Positions 1-8,738 of a stretch of DNA of 58,608 bases are shown here, in pieces. This stretch comes from Planctomycetota bacterium (GTDB taxonomy: Bacteria > Planctomycetota > UBA1135 > UBA2386), in assembly GCA_947444055.1 (NCBI GenBank), contig CANEYR010000017.1, forward strand, positions 1 to 58,608, read 5' to 3'. Each line of letters opens with the position of its first letter. Positions within the stretch are counted from its first letter, which is position 1. The translations under genes and the position numbers were made by a program. The notes under the pieces are model-generated. The model made no database searches. It had not been told where the DNA came from and worked only from the letters and a program-made list of their open reading frames with translations.

Positions 1-1082
1 CAATCGAAGATCCGCACGTCGGTGACACCGTGTTTCGCCAACACCTTGGCGAACGGATCGCTGCCTCGCTCTGCCGCGGGCATGGCACTTGGCACCAACA
101 CGACGCGAGCGGCTGTCCCGCCCGCGAGTTCGACGAAGCGCTGGCTGACGCTGTCGGGGATGCGACCGCCGCCGACAATCACCAGCGCGCCGTTTGCGAC
201 ATGGGGGCTCGCCATCGTGGGGGGCGGCCACGCGGCCGCGCTGCGATCGTGCGCCGCCCGTTGCCACGTCACCAGGTCGGCGCGTTCGCCGCGAGCCAAC
301 TCGACGATGCGCTGTTGGCGGCCAGCACCTGCGGCCAGGACGAGCAGTGCCTTGCTATCGCCGAGCACTTCGATTGTGCGGCCAGTGATGGCGACGGCGG
401 TGTTCTCGTCGACGCCGATGCCGAAGTGGCCGGGATGCTCGCCGAGTACTTGCAGCAGTCGCGGCAGTCGTTGGCGCTTCAAGAAGTGTTGGTCGCTGAT
501 GGCGCCCGGCACCAAGTCAAAGCCCGTTGCCACGATTGGGTCTTCCTTGCCTGACTCGATCATGACGCGCGTCTGGATCGCGGTGCCGGCCGAGGTGCCG
601 CCGAGCACGCCGCCGCGCGCGAGCAGGGCCTGCAGTTCAGTTTCGACGCGAGTGCCAAGGTAGGCCTCGGCGAGGTTCTTCTGCACGCCGCCGCCAAGCC
701 ACACCGCGGTCCCTGCGCGCAACGGGGCGGTGAACGGCTCGCTGTCCGCGATGGCGCGATCGCGTGTGTGCAGCAGTTCAAACTGAAAGCCCGGATGGGC
801 CGTGCGCCAGCGTTCCAGCAACTTGGTGCGTTCGGCCTCGTCGTCCATGCGACTGCTCGCGGTTGGAATCAGCACGATGCGCGCCTTGTCCTTGCCACCG
901 GCAACCGCGAGGAAGCGTTCGTAGACGGCATCTGGCATCTTGCCGCCGCCGGCGAGCAGGCGCGTGCCTAGCAGTCCCGCCGGATCGATGGTCGCGGCCG
1001 GCGGCGGGGATTGCGACGACAGCATGGAGGAGAGAGTCACCAGCACGAGGGCAAGGGAACGCACCAGCATGCGGCGCACCAT
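1..1082 (-). CDS. Tandem peptidase S51 (cyanophycinase-like) protein, 3' end outside window
   Basis: Exported serine-peptidase-like protein, read on the minus strand and still open at the left edge. It starts with a hydrophobic signal segment (about residues 5-22, ending SSQSPPPAA). A first S51-type domain covers about residues 40-250, with LLAGGGKMPDA, RIVLIPTASS, the nucleophile elbow GGTSAGTAI (Ser near residue 163) and ISDQHFLKRQRLPRLL followed by GIGVDENTAV. A second copy of the N-terminal half begins near residue 298 (GALVIVGGGRIPDS, then ARVVLVPSA) and is cut by the edge. Cyanophycinases cleave aspartyl-arginine dipeptides from cyanophycin. The substrate here is unknown and the exported form may act on other peptides. 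ATG at 1082 was chosen because it gives a full signal peptide; ATG at 1070 is a possible alternative. Confidence 0.8.
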   Translation of the reverse strand, partial: MVRRMLVRSLALVLVTLSSMLSSQSPPPAATIDPAGLLGTRLLAGGGKMPDAVYERFLAVAGGKDKARIVLIPTASSRMDDEAERTKLLERWRTAHPGFQFELLHTRDRAIADSEPFTAPLRAGTAVWLGGGVQKNLAEAYLGTRVETELQALLARGGVLGGTSAGTAIQTRVMIESGKEDPIVATGFDLVPGAISDQHFLKRQRLPRLLQVLGEHPGHFGIGVDENTAVAITGRTIEVLGDSKALLVLAAGAGRQQRIVELARGERADLVTWQRAAHDRSAAAWPPPTMASPHVANGALVIVGGGRIPDSVSQRFVELAGGTAARVVLVPSAMPAAERGSDPFAKVLAKHGVTDVRIFD

Positions 1083-1099
1083 AGCGCGCGAGGTAGCAT

Positions 1100-1540
1100 G
1101 TGGAGGTGTCCGAGCTGTCTCACGACGTGCCCCTGGTGTTGTTCGACGGCACCTGCAATCTCTGCAACGGCTCGGTGCAGTTCATCCTGCGGCGCGACCC
1201 CAAGGGGCGCTTTCGCTTCGCGGCGCTGCAATCCGCCGCGGGCAAGGCCGCGCTGGCGAAGGTCGGGGCGACCGCACAAGTGCCAGACAGCATCATCTTG
1301 GTGGCGGGCGGCCGTTGGCGCGCGAAGTCTGGCGCGGCGCTGGCGATCGCGCGCGGGTTGCGCTGGCCGTGGCCGCTGCTCAGCGTCTGCTGGCTGGTGC
1401 CGTATCCCCTGCGCGACCTCGTCTACGACTGGATCGCGCGCAATCGCCATCGCTGGTTTGGCAAGAGCGAAGCATGCTGGGTGCCAACGCCCGCACTTCG
1501 CGCGCGCTTCCTCGATGCCGGGGAGCCGCCGACTGGCTGA
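1100..1540 (+). CDS. DCC-family (DUF393) thiol-disulfide oxidoreductase-like protein
   Basis: Small protein of about 146 residues with the family signature near its N-terminus: VLFDGTCNLCNGSVQF, where DGxCxLC gives the family its name. It continues with FAALQSAAGKAAL, the usual second conserved block, and ends in a hydrophobic Trp/Pro-rich stretch (WPWPLLSVCWLVPYPLRD) and a WFGK segment. The family is predicted to have a thioredoxin-like redox fold, but no substrate is known. The start is GTG at 1100, 18 bases from the divergent S51 gene start, so the two promoters must overlap; GTG at 1106 is also possible. Confidence 0.8.
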   Translation: MEVSELSHDVPLVLFDGTCNLCNGSVQFILRRDPKGRFRFAALQSAAGKAALAKVGATAQVPDSIILVAGGRWRAKSGAALAIARGLRWPWPLLSVCWLVPYPLRDLVYDWIARNRHRWFGKSEACWVPTPALRARFLDAGEPPTG

Positions 1541-1543
1541 TGG

Positions 1544-2023
1544 TCAGCCCCTTGGTTTGCCCTGGATCGCTTGGGCGGCAGCGCGGATCACGGCGTTGCG
1601 CCGCTGCAGCAGGCGCGTCAGGTAGCGCTTCAACACCAAGCGATCGATGAGTCGACCGATGGCGCCACATGGCGACGCGAACTCGAGCACGTCGCGCATT
1701 TGGGTGCCCTGTTCGATCGGCGCGAAGAAGTGGTCGTGCTCGAAGTGGCGGAAGCGGCCTTTCACCATGCTGTCGCGAAAGTGCCGCGGCGAGTCGAAGG
1801 CGGTGATGCGGGCTTGGTGTTCGTGCGAGCAGCCGAAGTGGCGCGCGCGCCACGTGACTTCTTCACCGAGTTCGATCAGGCCCGAAGTGCGGCCCGCGAC
1901 GACGCGTTCGCCGGTGTGTCCGAGTGAGTCCAGGTGCAGGTCGATGCTGCGGGACAGGTCGAAGCACACTTGCACTGGTGCCGCGATGGTCGTTGTCAAC
2001 TCGATGCGGGTGGTCTTGGTCAC
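1544..2023 (-). CDS. SRPBCC (START/polyketide-cyclase-like) ligand-binding protein
   Basis: About 159 residues. The N-terminus TRIELTTTIAAPVQVCFDLSRSIDLH is the typical first strand and helix of SRPBCC proteins (induced by contact between a beta strand and a 'P..vF....' helix). Later segments VTWRARHFG, ITAFDSPRHFRDSMVKG and FEHDHFFAP fit the beta-rich cavity fold, and IGRLIDRLVLKRYL fits the long C-terminal helix. The frame is open to 2116, but that start would overlap the divergent GIY-YIG gene and add a low-complexity tail. GTG at 2023 starts directly at the domain and is preferred. It converges with the DCC gene, with only 3 bases between them. Ligand unknown. Confidence 0.7.
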   Translation of the reverse strand: MTKTTRIELTTTIAAPVQVCFDLSRSIDLHLDSLGHTGERVVAGRTSGLIELGEEVTWRARHFGCSHEHQARITAFDSPRHFRDSMVKGRFRHFEHDHFFAPIEQGTQMRDVLEFASPCGAIGRLIDRLVLKRYLTRLLQRRNAVIRAAAQAIQGKPRG

Positions 2024-2100
2024 GGCGCGCAGGAGCGTCCGGCGTCGCGCCCATCGAATCCAGCCGCACGTTCCGGACGGGCGGTGGGTAGCTTGCGGGC

Positions 2101-2421
2101 ATGGCGAGGCATTCACCCGCTGCCGATCAAGTTGTTCGCCGCCCGCAGCGCTGGTTCCTCTACCTGGTGCGCAGCAAGAACGGCGCGCTGTACACCGGCA
2201 TCGCCCTCGACGTCGCCGCGCGGCTGCGCATGCATGCGTCCGGTCGCGGCGCCAAGGCGTTGCGCGGCCGCGGACCGCTGGTGCTGGCGTTCTCCTCCCG
2301 CGTCGGCACGTTGTCGTTGGCGTTGCGCGTCGAGGCGCGGGTGAAGCGGCTCAGCAAGGCCGCCAAGGAATCGTTGGTGCAACGCACACGCTTGCCGCGC
2401 GCCTGGATCGCTGTCGACTGA
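2101..2421 (+). CDS. GIY-YIG nuclease superfamily protein (UPF0213-like)
   Basis: A 106-residue single-domain protein. The diagnostic parts are [21 protein letters not shown], which holds the two conserved tyrosines of the GIY...YIG motif (here LYLVR... and LYTGIA), and [22 protein letters not shown], matching the R..H..G.ga.yt......Lv block. It ends with the [12 protein letters not shown] helix. Members of this short family resemble the nuclease domain of SLX1/UvrC, but most have no demonstrated activity. The divergent SRPBCC gene starts 77 bases away. Confidence 0.85.
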   Translation: MARHSPAADQVVRRPQRWFLYLVRSKNGALYTGIALDVAARLRMHASGRGAKALRGRGPLVLAFSSRVGTLSLALRVEARVKRLSKAAKESLVQRTRLPRAWIAVD

Positions 2422-2437
2422 GGCTCGATGGCTGCCC

Positions 2438-3349
2438 TTACCGGCGTTCGAACAGGGCGACGACGCAGCTGTTGTCGTGGGTGCGGAAGCTGTCGACGAC
2501 GCGTAGTTCACGCTGCAACCGCGCGAGTCGCCAGTTGGTTTCGGCTTCGCTTGGCGTCTCGGCCGAAGCTGCGTAGAGCAGGAAGCGCACCTTCGGCAGG
2601 AGGTTGCGGAAGTACCACAGCCAGTCGTCGCGCGTCAGTTCACTCCAGGCGTGGGTGCTGACCAGTACGTCGGCACCAGGAAACTCGTCGGCAAACTCGT
2701 TCTTGTGGTCGGTGGCGATGAAGCGCAGCGTGCCGTTCCCGATCGCGCCGTAGTCATCGGTGGTTTGTGGTCGGCTTGGCTGCGTGCGCGCGAGGTACCA
2801 CTGCTGCAAGCGATTCATGAACGGCATGTCGCAGATCGTCCACGAGCCGAATCCACAGTGCGTGCCGAGCAGGCGCGGGAAGTTGCCAAACCCGCCGCCG
2901 ATCTCGAGGAAGTGCATGCCGGCCGGATCACCGTGCCTTTGCAAGTGCGACAACAGCATCGCCAGTTGCGAAACGTGGCGGGTGTGAATCACGGTGCAGG
3001 CGTCGGCTGCTAGCGCGCCGGGTCGATAGCCAACCGGCGAGTCGCCGATCGCGAGCAATCGCTCGGTCAGCGTCGCATCGCGCGCCCGTGCCTGCGTCAG
3101 CGCCATCTCGTCGCGACCGAGGTGGCGCGAAGTGCAGAAATGGAAGAGGCTGTCGTGCTGAAACTGGTCGAGGTCCGCGTCGGCGACGAACGCACCACCG
3201 ACGCTCGCTTTGTAGTGCCAGAAGTCGGCCGTGCCCCGGCGGAAGCTGTTGGTTTGCTGGCTGGCGGCGTGGGCGTCCGCGAAGGTCGCGTGGCCCTCGA
3301 CGAACCCGAACAACTCGGTGAACGCTTCGCGGTAACCCGTTCCGCTCAT
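2438..3349 (-). CDS. Putative sugar O-methyltransferase (SAM-dependent)
   Basis: 303 residues. The first 130 are family-specific, including TADFWHYKASVGG and a RHVSQLAMLLSHL helix. The Rossmann methyltransferase core follows: motif I FLEIGGGFGNFPRLL (about residue 147), then ICDMPFMNRLQQWYL, and ADVLVSTHAWSELTRDDW as the post-core strand and helix. This arrangement recalls the 'putative sugar O-methyltransferase' family often found in surface-polysaccharide loci; that assignment is from memory and the acceptor is not visible. It lies 97 bases downstream of mlaD on the same strand, so co-transcription with the Mla operon is possible. Confidence 0.65.
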   Translation of the reverse strand: MSGTGYREAFTELFGFVEGHATFADAHAASQQTNSFRRGTADFWHYKASVGGAFVADADLDQFQHDSLFHFCTSRHLGRDEMALTQARARDATLTERLLAIGDSPVGYRPGALAADACTVIHTRHVSQLAMLLSHLQRHGDPAGMHFLEIGGGFGNFPRLLGTHCGFGSWTICDMPFMNRLQQWYLARTQPSRPQTTDDYGAIGNGTLRFIATDHKNEFADEFPGADVLVSTHAWSELTRDDWLWYFRNLLPKVRFLLYAASAETPSEAETNWRLARLQRELRVVDSFRTHDNSCVVALFERR

Positions 3350-3446
3350 GATGTCGCACTCCTCTTCTCGGCCTCATCGGCGGTTGCCGACGGCGAACTT
3401 GTGCGTGCCGCGCTCGGAGGGTGGACGAACTACCGCGAACCGATCG

Positions 3447-4616
3447 CTAGAACGCGCCGAGCAGAACCTGGATCAGGTTGCCGATCGGAGCGGCCTCGCG
3501 CGCATCCTCAAGGGCGCGTGAGACCTGCGTCATGATGCGGCGGAAGCGCACCCCGAGGTCCTTGTCGTTGAGCAGCACGCCGAGCAGGCCTTCATTGCGG
3601 TTCAGCTTGTCGCTGACGTCGCGCAGGTTGGCGAGCGTCGTCTTTATGTGCAGGGCAGTCTCCTTGTCGCTAGTGAAGACGCCGAGTGCACCCGCTTCGG
3701 GGTTGACGGCGTTGGCGAGCAGCGTGTCGAGGTTGCCGACGAGGTTGGTGAACTTGCGCGCCAGCTCGTCGTTGCGCAGCAGGCGTCCGATGATGCCGTC
3801 GCCCTTGTGCGCGTCGGCGATGATGGCGTCGATGTTGCCGAGGATCGCTTGCACGTTCGCGGCGGCCTTGCGGTCGTTGAGCAAGACACCCAGCACGCCG
3901 TCGGTCCCCGCATCGAGCTTGTTGCTGATCGACTTCAAGTCGGCGACGAACTTGTGCACGTTGTCCTTCGTGTCTTCGTTCATCACCAGATCGCCGATGG
4001 CCCCCTTCTGGTCGACGATCGCTTGCAAGATGGTGCCGAGCCGGTCGGAAGCCCCCAGCAGGCTGTCGTGGAGATCGCGGCTGGTGACTAGGCGGCCGAC
4101 CGTGGTCTCCGGGTTGTTCATGTTGGCGAAGAACAGCCGGATCTGCTCGACCGCGTCGAACGCCTTTTCGCCCAGCTTGCCTTCGCCTTTCGCAATGTTG
4201 CCGACCTGTTCGAAGGCGCCAGGTTCGACGAAGCCGTTGAAGTCGCCATCGAGCGGCAGTGGGGCGCCTTCAAAGCCCGGTTGGATGTAGATCTGCTTGC
4301 CGCCGAGCACGCCGGCGTCGCGCACCGAGATCTCGTAACCCTTCTTCATCGGGATGGCCTCGCGCAGCAGCAGCGTCATCGCCACCGGTTTGCTTGGGCG
4401 GTCGTAGAGCACGTCGATCGTGCCGACCTTGCCAATCTTCTTGCCGAGCACCATCACGTTGGTCCCGACTTCGCAGCTGCCCGCCTGCTCGAAGAAGACC
4501 TTGATGCGCACGTTGTCGACTGACATGTCGGTCAGGTTGACCGTTGCCCACAGGAGGAACGCCAGCGAGCCGAAGAAGACGAGGCCCAACAGAGTGTCGC
4601 GACGAATGCGGTCCAT
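3447..4616 (-). CDS. mlaD: MlaD-like MCE-domain protein of phospholipid ABC transporter
   Basis: About 389 residues. One transmembrane helix (LLGLVFFGSLAFLLWATVNL) is followed by a single MCE domain (about residues 35-115) with FFEQAGSCEVGTNVMVLGKKIGKVGTI. A long C-terminal region contains repeated helical units of the type GVLLNDRKAAANVQAIL, IIGRLLRNDELARKF and GLLGVLLNDKDLGVRF. MCE proteins form periplasmic rings that pass lipids between membrane and envelope. The start at 4616 is supported by CAGGAG seven bases upstream; the frame runs further upstream to 4751 but that part overlaps mlaF. The repeated C-terminus is longer than in E. coli MlaD and may span more of the periplasm. Confidence 0.88.
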   Translation of the reverse strand: MDRIRRDTLLGLVFFGSLAFLLWATVNLTDMSVDNVRIKVFFEQAGSCEVGTNVMVLGKKIGKVGTIDVLYDRPSKPVAMTLLLREAIPMKKGYEISVRDAGVLGGKQIYIQPGFEGAPLPLDGDFNGFVEPGAFEQVGNIAKGEGKLGEKAFDAVEQIRLFFANMNNPETTVGRLVTSRDLHDSLLGASDRLGTILQAIVDQKGAIGDLVMNEDTKDNVHKFVADLKSISNKLDAGTDGVLGVLLNDRKAAANVQAILGNIDAIIADAHKGDGIIGRLLRNDELARKFTNLVGNLDTLLANAVNPEAGALGVFTSDKETALHIKTTLANLRDVSDKLNRNEGLLGVLLNDKDLGVRFRRIMTQVSRALEDAREAAPIGNLIQVLLGAF

Positions 4617-4632
4617 GGATGTCTCCTGGGAG

Positions 4633-5361
4633 TCAGTCGGAGCCGCCGCCAAGGAAGGCGCGGGCCAAAGGATGTTCGCTCTGCACCATCTCGGCGACGC
4701 TGCCTTCGATGGCGAGCTTGCCGTTTTCGAGAATGCCGATGCGATCGCCACACTGCGTGGCGCAGGCGCGCGAGTGGGTGACGATCAGGCCGGTGACGTT
4801 GAGTTCGTCGCGCACTTGCGCAATCAGCTCGTGGATCTGGTGGCTGATGATCGGGTCGAGGCCCGCGTTCGGCTCGTCGTAGAGCACGTACTCGGGATTG
4901 GTGACCAGGGCGCGGGCGAGCCCGGCGCGCAGCTTCATGCCGCCGGAGATGCTCGGTGGAAACTGCGCCGCGGCGTGATCGAGTTTGACCAGGCGCAGCA
5001 CCTGCTGCACGCGGTCTTCGAGTTCGCTCTTGGGCAGACGTGCATGCTCTCGCAGCGGGAGTGCGACGTTGTCGAACACCGACAGCCAGTTGATCAAGGC
5101 GCCGTTTTGGAACAGGTAGCCCATGCGCTTGCGCAGGGCCATCAACTGCTTGTTGTCCATCGCCGACACTTCCTGGCCATCGACCAGGACCACGCCTTGG
5201 TCGGGCCGCAGGATGCCGATCACGTGGCGCAGCGTGACACTCTTGCCGCTGCCCGATGGCCCCATCAGCACGAAGTTCATGCCCTTCTTCACTGCCAGCG
5301 TCATGCCCGCCAGGATCTGCCTGCTGCCGAGCCGCTTGGAGACGTCGCGAAGTTCGATCAT
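4633..5361 (-). CDS. mlaF: MlaF-like ABC transporter ATPase
   Basis: 242-residue ABC ATPase. Walker A is MGPSGSGKSVTLRHVIG (near residue 34), the Q-loop region is GYLFQNGALINWLSVFDNV, the signature is SISGGMKLRAGLARAL (the SGGM variant seen in MlaF-type subunits), and Walker B is YVLYDEPNAGLDPI followed by the switch His in LIVTHSR. MlaF drives lipid movement through MlaE. The start ATG at 5361 overlaps the mlaE stop by four bases (ATGA), so the two are translationally coupled. mlaD follows after 16 bases. Confidence 0.92.
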   Translation of the reverse strand: MIELRDVSKRLGSRQILAGMTLAVKKGMNFVLMGPSGSGKSVTLRHVIGILRPDQGVVLVDGQEVSAMDNKQLMALRKRMGYLFQNGALINWLSVFDNVALPLREHARLPKSELEDRVQQVLRLVKLDHAAAQFPPSISGGMKLRAGLARALVTNPEYVLYDEPNAGLDPIISHQIHELIAQVRDELNVTGLIVTHSRACATQCGDRIGILENGKLAIEGSVAEMVQSEHPLARAFLGGGSD

Positions 5362-6155
5362 CCGGCGAGGAAGTAGAAGAACCAGGTGACGATGAAGCCG
5401 AGCACGATGATGAGCAGGACCGAGTTGCGCACGGCGGTTTGCACGGCGAGTCCCACCCCGAGTGCACCACCGGCCGCGCGCAAGCCGGCCGCGCAGCTGA
5501 CGGTCGCGATCGCGATGCCGAAGACGAACGCCTTCAGCAGACCGACGTAGACCTCTTTGGGCAGCAGCATGCCGGACGAAGTCAGGGCTTCCTTGGCGCT
5601 GACCCAGTAGAGCTGGGGGGAGACGCCGAGGTTGTGTTCGGCGATGACGCTGCCGCCGAAGATGCCGATCAGGTTCGACAGCACGGTGAGAATCGGACAC
5701 ATCAGGGCCAGCGCCACCACGCGTGGCAACACCAGGTAATCGACTGGGTCGATCGACATGACTTCGAGGGCAGCGACTTCGTCGCTGACGGTCATGGTGC
5801 CGATCTCGGCCGCGATCGATGAGCCAACGGTGGCGGCGAGGATGACCCCCGTGATGAACGGCCCCATCTCGCGGCACATCGACAGCGCGGTGATGGTGCC
5901 GAGCACCGCCGTGTCACCAAAACGCCTCAGTTCGATGCCGGTCTGCATCGCCAGGATCGCCCCCGCGAACGCGGCGACCACCATGGTCACCGGCAGCGAT
6001 CGCACCCCCGCGTTGTAGGCGGTGTCGAGCATGAATCGCAGGCGGCGACGCAGCCTTGGCGTGTAGAGGGCTGTGCGCAGCAGCAGTTCGCACACGAAGC
6101 CGGCGCCATCGGCGCGCTTGACCACGAACTGGCCGAGGTGGGCGAGCGGGTTCAT
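5358..6155 (-). CDS. mlaE: MlaE-like ABC transporter permease
   Basis: 265-residue integral membrane protein of the MlaE/YrbE permease family. Conserved cytoplasmic-loop and helix motifs are visible: VVAAFAGAILAMQTGIELRRFG, MCREMGPFITGVILAATVGS, and AAEIGTMTVSDEVAALEVM followed by DPVDYLVLPRVVAL. About five transmembrane segments are recognisable, with a C-terminal IIVLGFIVTWFFYFL. The ATG at 6155 overlaps the stop of the repeat lipoprotein gene by four bases, linking that unknown protein to the transporter. No MlaA, MlaB or MlaC homologue is seen in the window. Confidence 0.9.
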   Translation of the reverse strand: MNPLAHLGQFVVKRADGAGFVCELLLRTALYTPRLRRRLRFMLDTAYNAGVRSLPVTMVVAAFAGAILAMQTGIELRRFGDTAVLGTITALSMCREMGPFITGVILAATVGSSIAAEIGTMTVSDEVAALEVMSIDPVDYLVLPRVVALALMCPILTVLSNLIGIFGGSVIAEHNLGVSPQLYWVSAKEALTSSGMLLPKEVYVGLLKAFVFGIAIATVSCAAGLRAAGGALGVGLAVQTAVRNSVLLIIVLGFIVTWFFYFLAG

Positions 6156-7594
6156 CGTTGGCTTGACCCGGCTGCGGTTGCGTCGCCACCGCCCAGCGGA
6201 ATCGGCAGGAACTGAAACAGCCGGATCGTTGCGGCGCCAGTGCGATCCCGTTCGTAGTTGAAGAGGAATGGCACGCTGGCCGTCGTCTCGCTCTGGCGTT
6301 CGCGGGCGGTGAACAAACGGCCGCCGACGTCGATGGCGTTGTCGTCGCGCGCACGCCGAACGCCACGCGCCAGCTCCCACAACCAACCCCACGCCTCTTG
6401 CACACCATAGGCATTGCCGTCGCGCCACGGCCATGGCGACAGCACGCTCCAGTCGCCGCCGACGTGGGCGCCATTGGCGTCGCGCTTCTGCGTGCGGTGT
6501 CCGAGTGGCCACAGCTTGACGAAGCTCTCCCGTTCGCCGGTGTTCGCTTCCTGCACCACGCGCCAGAAGAATGGCAGGATCCACTGTTGCGCGGTGTGCC
6601 CGTCTGGGTCGTCGTACTCTCGCCACCAGACGAGCGGCCAGGCGAAGGTCCACGCGCGCTGGTCGTCGCTGGTGACGCGGCCGACGAACGGCCACAGCCA
6701 CCACTGCGTCACGTTGTCTTCGGCGCGGTTCCAGTAGTAGCGGAAGAACGGCCAGAGAATCGTCAGCGAGAAGAAGTGCTCCTGTTTGCTGGTCGACTGG
6801 AAGAACGGCCAAAGCGCCATCCAGCCGGACACCGACGGACCCGTGCGCCAGCCAAACAGCGGCCAGGCCCAGAAGCTGTCGACTTCGCCACTGTCACCAT
6901 CTTGGTTCTCGGTGCTCCACGCGAAGAACGGCCAGAGCAAGAAGCGGCGGTCGTGCATGCCCGGCTCGATGTCGTGGCCATAGAACGGCAGGATGCGGAA
7001 CCAGCGGTGGCCGTTCTCGGCGCAGGAGCTGGTGCCGATGAAGGGCCACAGAAACAGGTTGTGACGGTGGCCGCCCTTGTCGAGCCCAACCCACAAGGGG
7101 AACAGCAGCGTCCGGAAGCGGTCGTAGGTGAGGAACTGCGGGATGTCGGCGAAGAAGGGCAGGACCGCGAAGTAGTTCTCGCGGTCGTCGGCGGAGTGGC
7201 CGCCCCAGATGAATGGGAACAGAAGATACCAATCGGTGTCGCGAGTGCCTTCGTCGTTGGGTCGTGAGCGCCAGCTCCACAGGGGGAATAGTCGACTCGA
7301 CGTTTCCTCTGGGTAGATACGGACGCGGCCGAATGGCCACAGAAACTGATGCTCGGTGGCGGCGAGCTCGGGTTCGGTGACGCGGCGATAGAGCGGTCGG
7401 ATGCGAAAGTCGTCGCCGCCTTCGGGAGTGCGTTCGTAGTGCAACAGCGGCCAGGCGGCGTCCCACTCGAGCACCTTGCCTTCGGCATCGAGGCGGTGGA
7501 ACCACACCGGAGCGAGGTTGAGCTCGCGCGGCAGCAAGGCGCAGGCGCTGGTCGCGATCAGAGCGAGGCAGGCCAGAAGAGAACGGAGCGCCAT
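6152..7594 (-). CDS. LWPFF-repeat lipoprotein, first gene of the mla operon
   Basis: 480 residues, not recognised as a named family. It begins with a lipoprotein signal (LLACLALIATSAC, lipid-attachment Cys near residue 19). The body has about fourteen short repeats built around aromatic-Pro-Phe/Leu cores: FLWPFGRV, LFPLWSW, LLFPFIWGG, VLPFFAD, LLFPLWVG, FLWPFIG, ILPFYGH, LLWPFFAW, AWPLFGW, ALWPFFQS, ILWPFFRY, LWPFVGR, FAWPLVWW, ILPFFWR. They are separated by 15-30 hydrophilic residues rich in Asp, Arg, Glu and Asn. The regular alternation suggests a beta-strand repeat, perhaps a barrel or propeller at the outer membrane, but this is inference. ATG at 7594 puts the signal peptide at the N-terminus; the upstream in-frame ATG at 7660 would bury it. 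Coupling to mlaE (ATGA overlap) suggests a role in lipid transport. Confidence 0.75.
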   Translation of the reverse strand: MALRSLLACLALIATSACALLPRELNLAPVWFHRLDAEGKVLEWDAAWPLLHYERTPEGGDDFRIRPLYRRVTEPELAATEHQFLWPFGRVRIYPEETSSRLFPLWSWRSRPNDEGTRDTDWYLLFPFIWGGHSADDRENYFAVLPFFADIPQFLTYDRFRTLLFPLWVGLDKGGHRHNLFLWPFIGTSSCAENGHRWFRILPFYGHDIEPGMHDRRFLLWPFFAWSTENQDGDSGEVDSFWAWPLFGWRTGPSVSGWMALWPFFQSTSKQEHFFSLTILWPFFRYYWNRAEDNVTQWWLWPFVGRVTSDDQRAWTFAWPLVWWREYDDPDGHTAQQWILPFFWRVVQEANTGERESFVKLWPLGHRTQKRDANGAHVGGDWSVLSPWPWRDGNAYGVQEAWGWLWELARGVRRARDDNAIDVGGRLFTARERQSETTASVPFLFNYERDRTGAATIRLFQFLPIPLGGGDATAAGSSQR

Positions 7595-7737
7595 GAAGTG
7601 CGAGCAGGATACCGAGCGAGGGAGGCGCGCTGCCAGGGACGTTCGGGGGTGCAGCGACAAAGGGCGCCACAGCGCAGTCGCGACGCAAGTGCTGCGCCAG
7701 CTTTCGCGCGGCGCGTCGCCTCCTGTATACCGACGCC

Positions 7738-8721
7738 ATGGTTCGCACCATGTCCGGCATCCAGCCGACCGGCAATCTGCACATCGGCAACTACCTCGGT
7801 GCCTTGGTCAACTTCGTCGAGTTGCAGCAGCAGTACGAGTCCTTCTTTTGTGTCGTCGACTTGCACGCGCTAACGCAGCGGCCGGAGGCGGCGGTGTTGC
7901 AGCGGGCGGTGCGCGAAGTCGCGATCGGCATGCTGGCGAGCGGGGTCGATCCGGACAAGGCGACGTTGTTCGTTCAATCGCACGTGCCGCAGCACAGCGA
8001 GCTGGCTTGGATCCTGACGTGCCTGACTCCGCTCGGCGACTTGAACCGCATGACGCAGTTCAAGGACAAGAGCGCGCAGCAGCCCGAGAACATCAACGCC
8101 GGCTTGTTCACCTACCCAATCTTGCAGACGGCCGACATCGCCCTGTACCGGGCCGAACGAGTGCCAGTTGGTGAGGATCAGGACCAACATCTCGAACTCG
8201 CGCGGGAGACGCTGCGGCGGTTCAACTTCGTCTATGGCGAGACCTTCCCGGATCCGCAGACGGTGCGCAGCAAGGCGCCGCGGGTGATCGGCCTCGACGG
8301 GCAGGCCAAGATGTCGAAGTCGAAGGGCAACGAGATTGGTCTGTTCGAGACGGCGGACGAGACGATGCTGAAGCTGCGCGGCGCCAAGACCGACCCGGCG
8401 CGTTTGCGCAAGTCGGACAAGGGCACGCCCGAGGTCTGCAACATCTTCAGTTACCACGGCTACTTTACGTCGGCCGAACAGCGCGAAGAGATCGCGGCTG
8501 GATGTCGTTCGGCGCAGCTTGGCTGCTTTGACTGCAAGAAGATGTTGGCCGCGAACATGGAGGCCGTGAAAGGGCCCATTCGCGAGCGTGCGGCAGTGCT
8601 GCGCAGTGACCCAGCTCGGCTTGACGACATCTTGGCGGCGGGGGCAGACAAGGCACGGGCGGCGGCAGAAGCAACCATGCAACTCGTGCGCGAACGCGTC
8701 GGGTTGCGCCGCAAGGATTGA
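7738..8721 (+). CDS. trpS: Tryptophan-tRNA ligase
   Basis: 327-residue class I aminoacyl-tRNA synthetase that charges tRNA-Trp. The N-terminus SGIQPTGNLHIGNYLGAL contains the HIGH-type motif (HIGN), and GQAKMSKSKGNEI is the KMSKS loop. Bacterial TrpS signatures MTQFKDKSAQ and GEDQDQHLELARE are intact. The length matches the usual 325-340. ATG at 7738 has no clear Shine-Dalgarno sequence, and a second in-frame ATG at 7750 is possible. It is divergent from the mla operon (143-base gap) and followed by a small lipoprotein gene. Confidence 0.97.
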   Translation: MVRTMSGIQPTGNLHIGNYLGALVNFVELQQQYESFFCVVDLHALTQRPEAAVLQRAVREVAIGMLASGVDPDKATLFVQSHVPQHSELAWILTCLTPLGDLNRMTQFKDKSAQQPENINAGLFTYPILQTADIALYRAERVPVGEDQDQHLELARETLRRFNFVYGETFPDPQTVRSKAPRVIGLDGQAKMSKSKGNEIGLFETADETMLKLRGAKTDPARLRKSDKGTPEVCNIFSYHGYFTSAEQREEIAAGCRSAQLGCFDCKKMLAANMEAVKGPIRERAAVLRSDPARLDDILAAGADKARAAAEATMQLVRERVGLRRKD

Positions 8722-8738
8722 CCACAACGGAGGCGACG

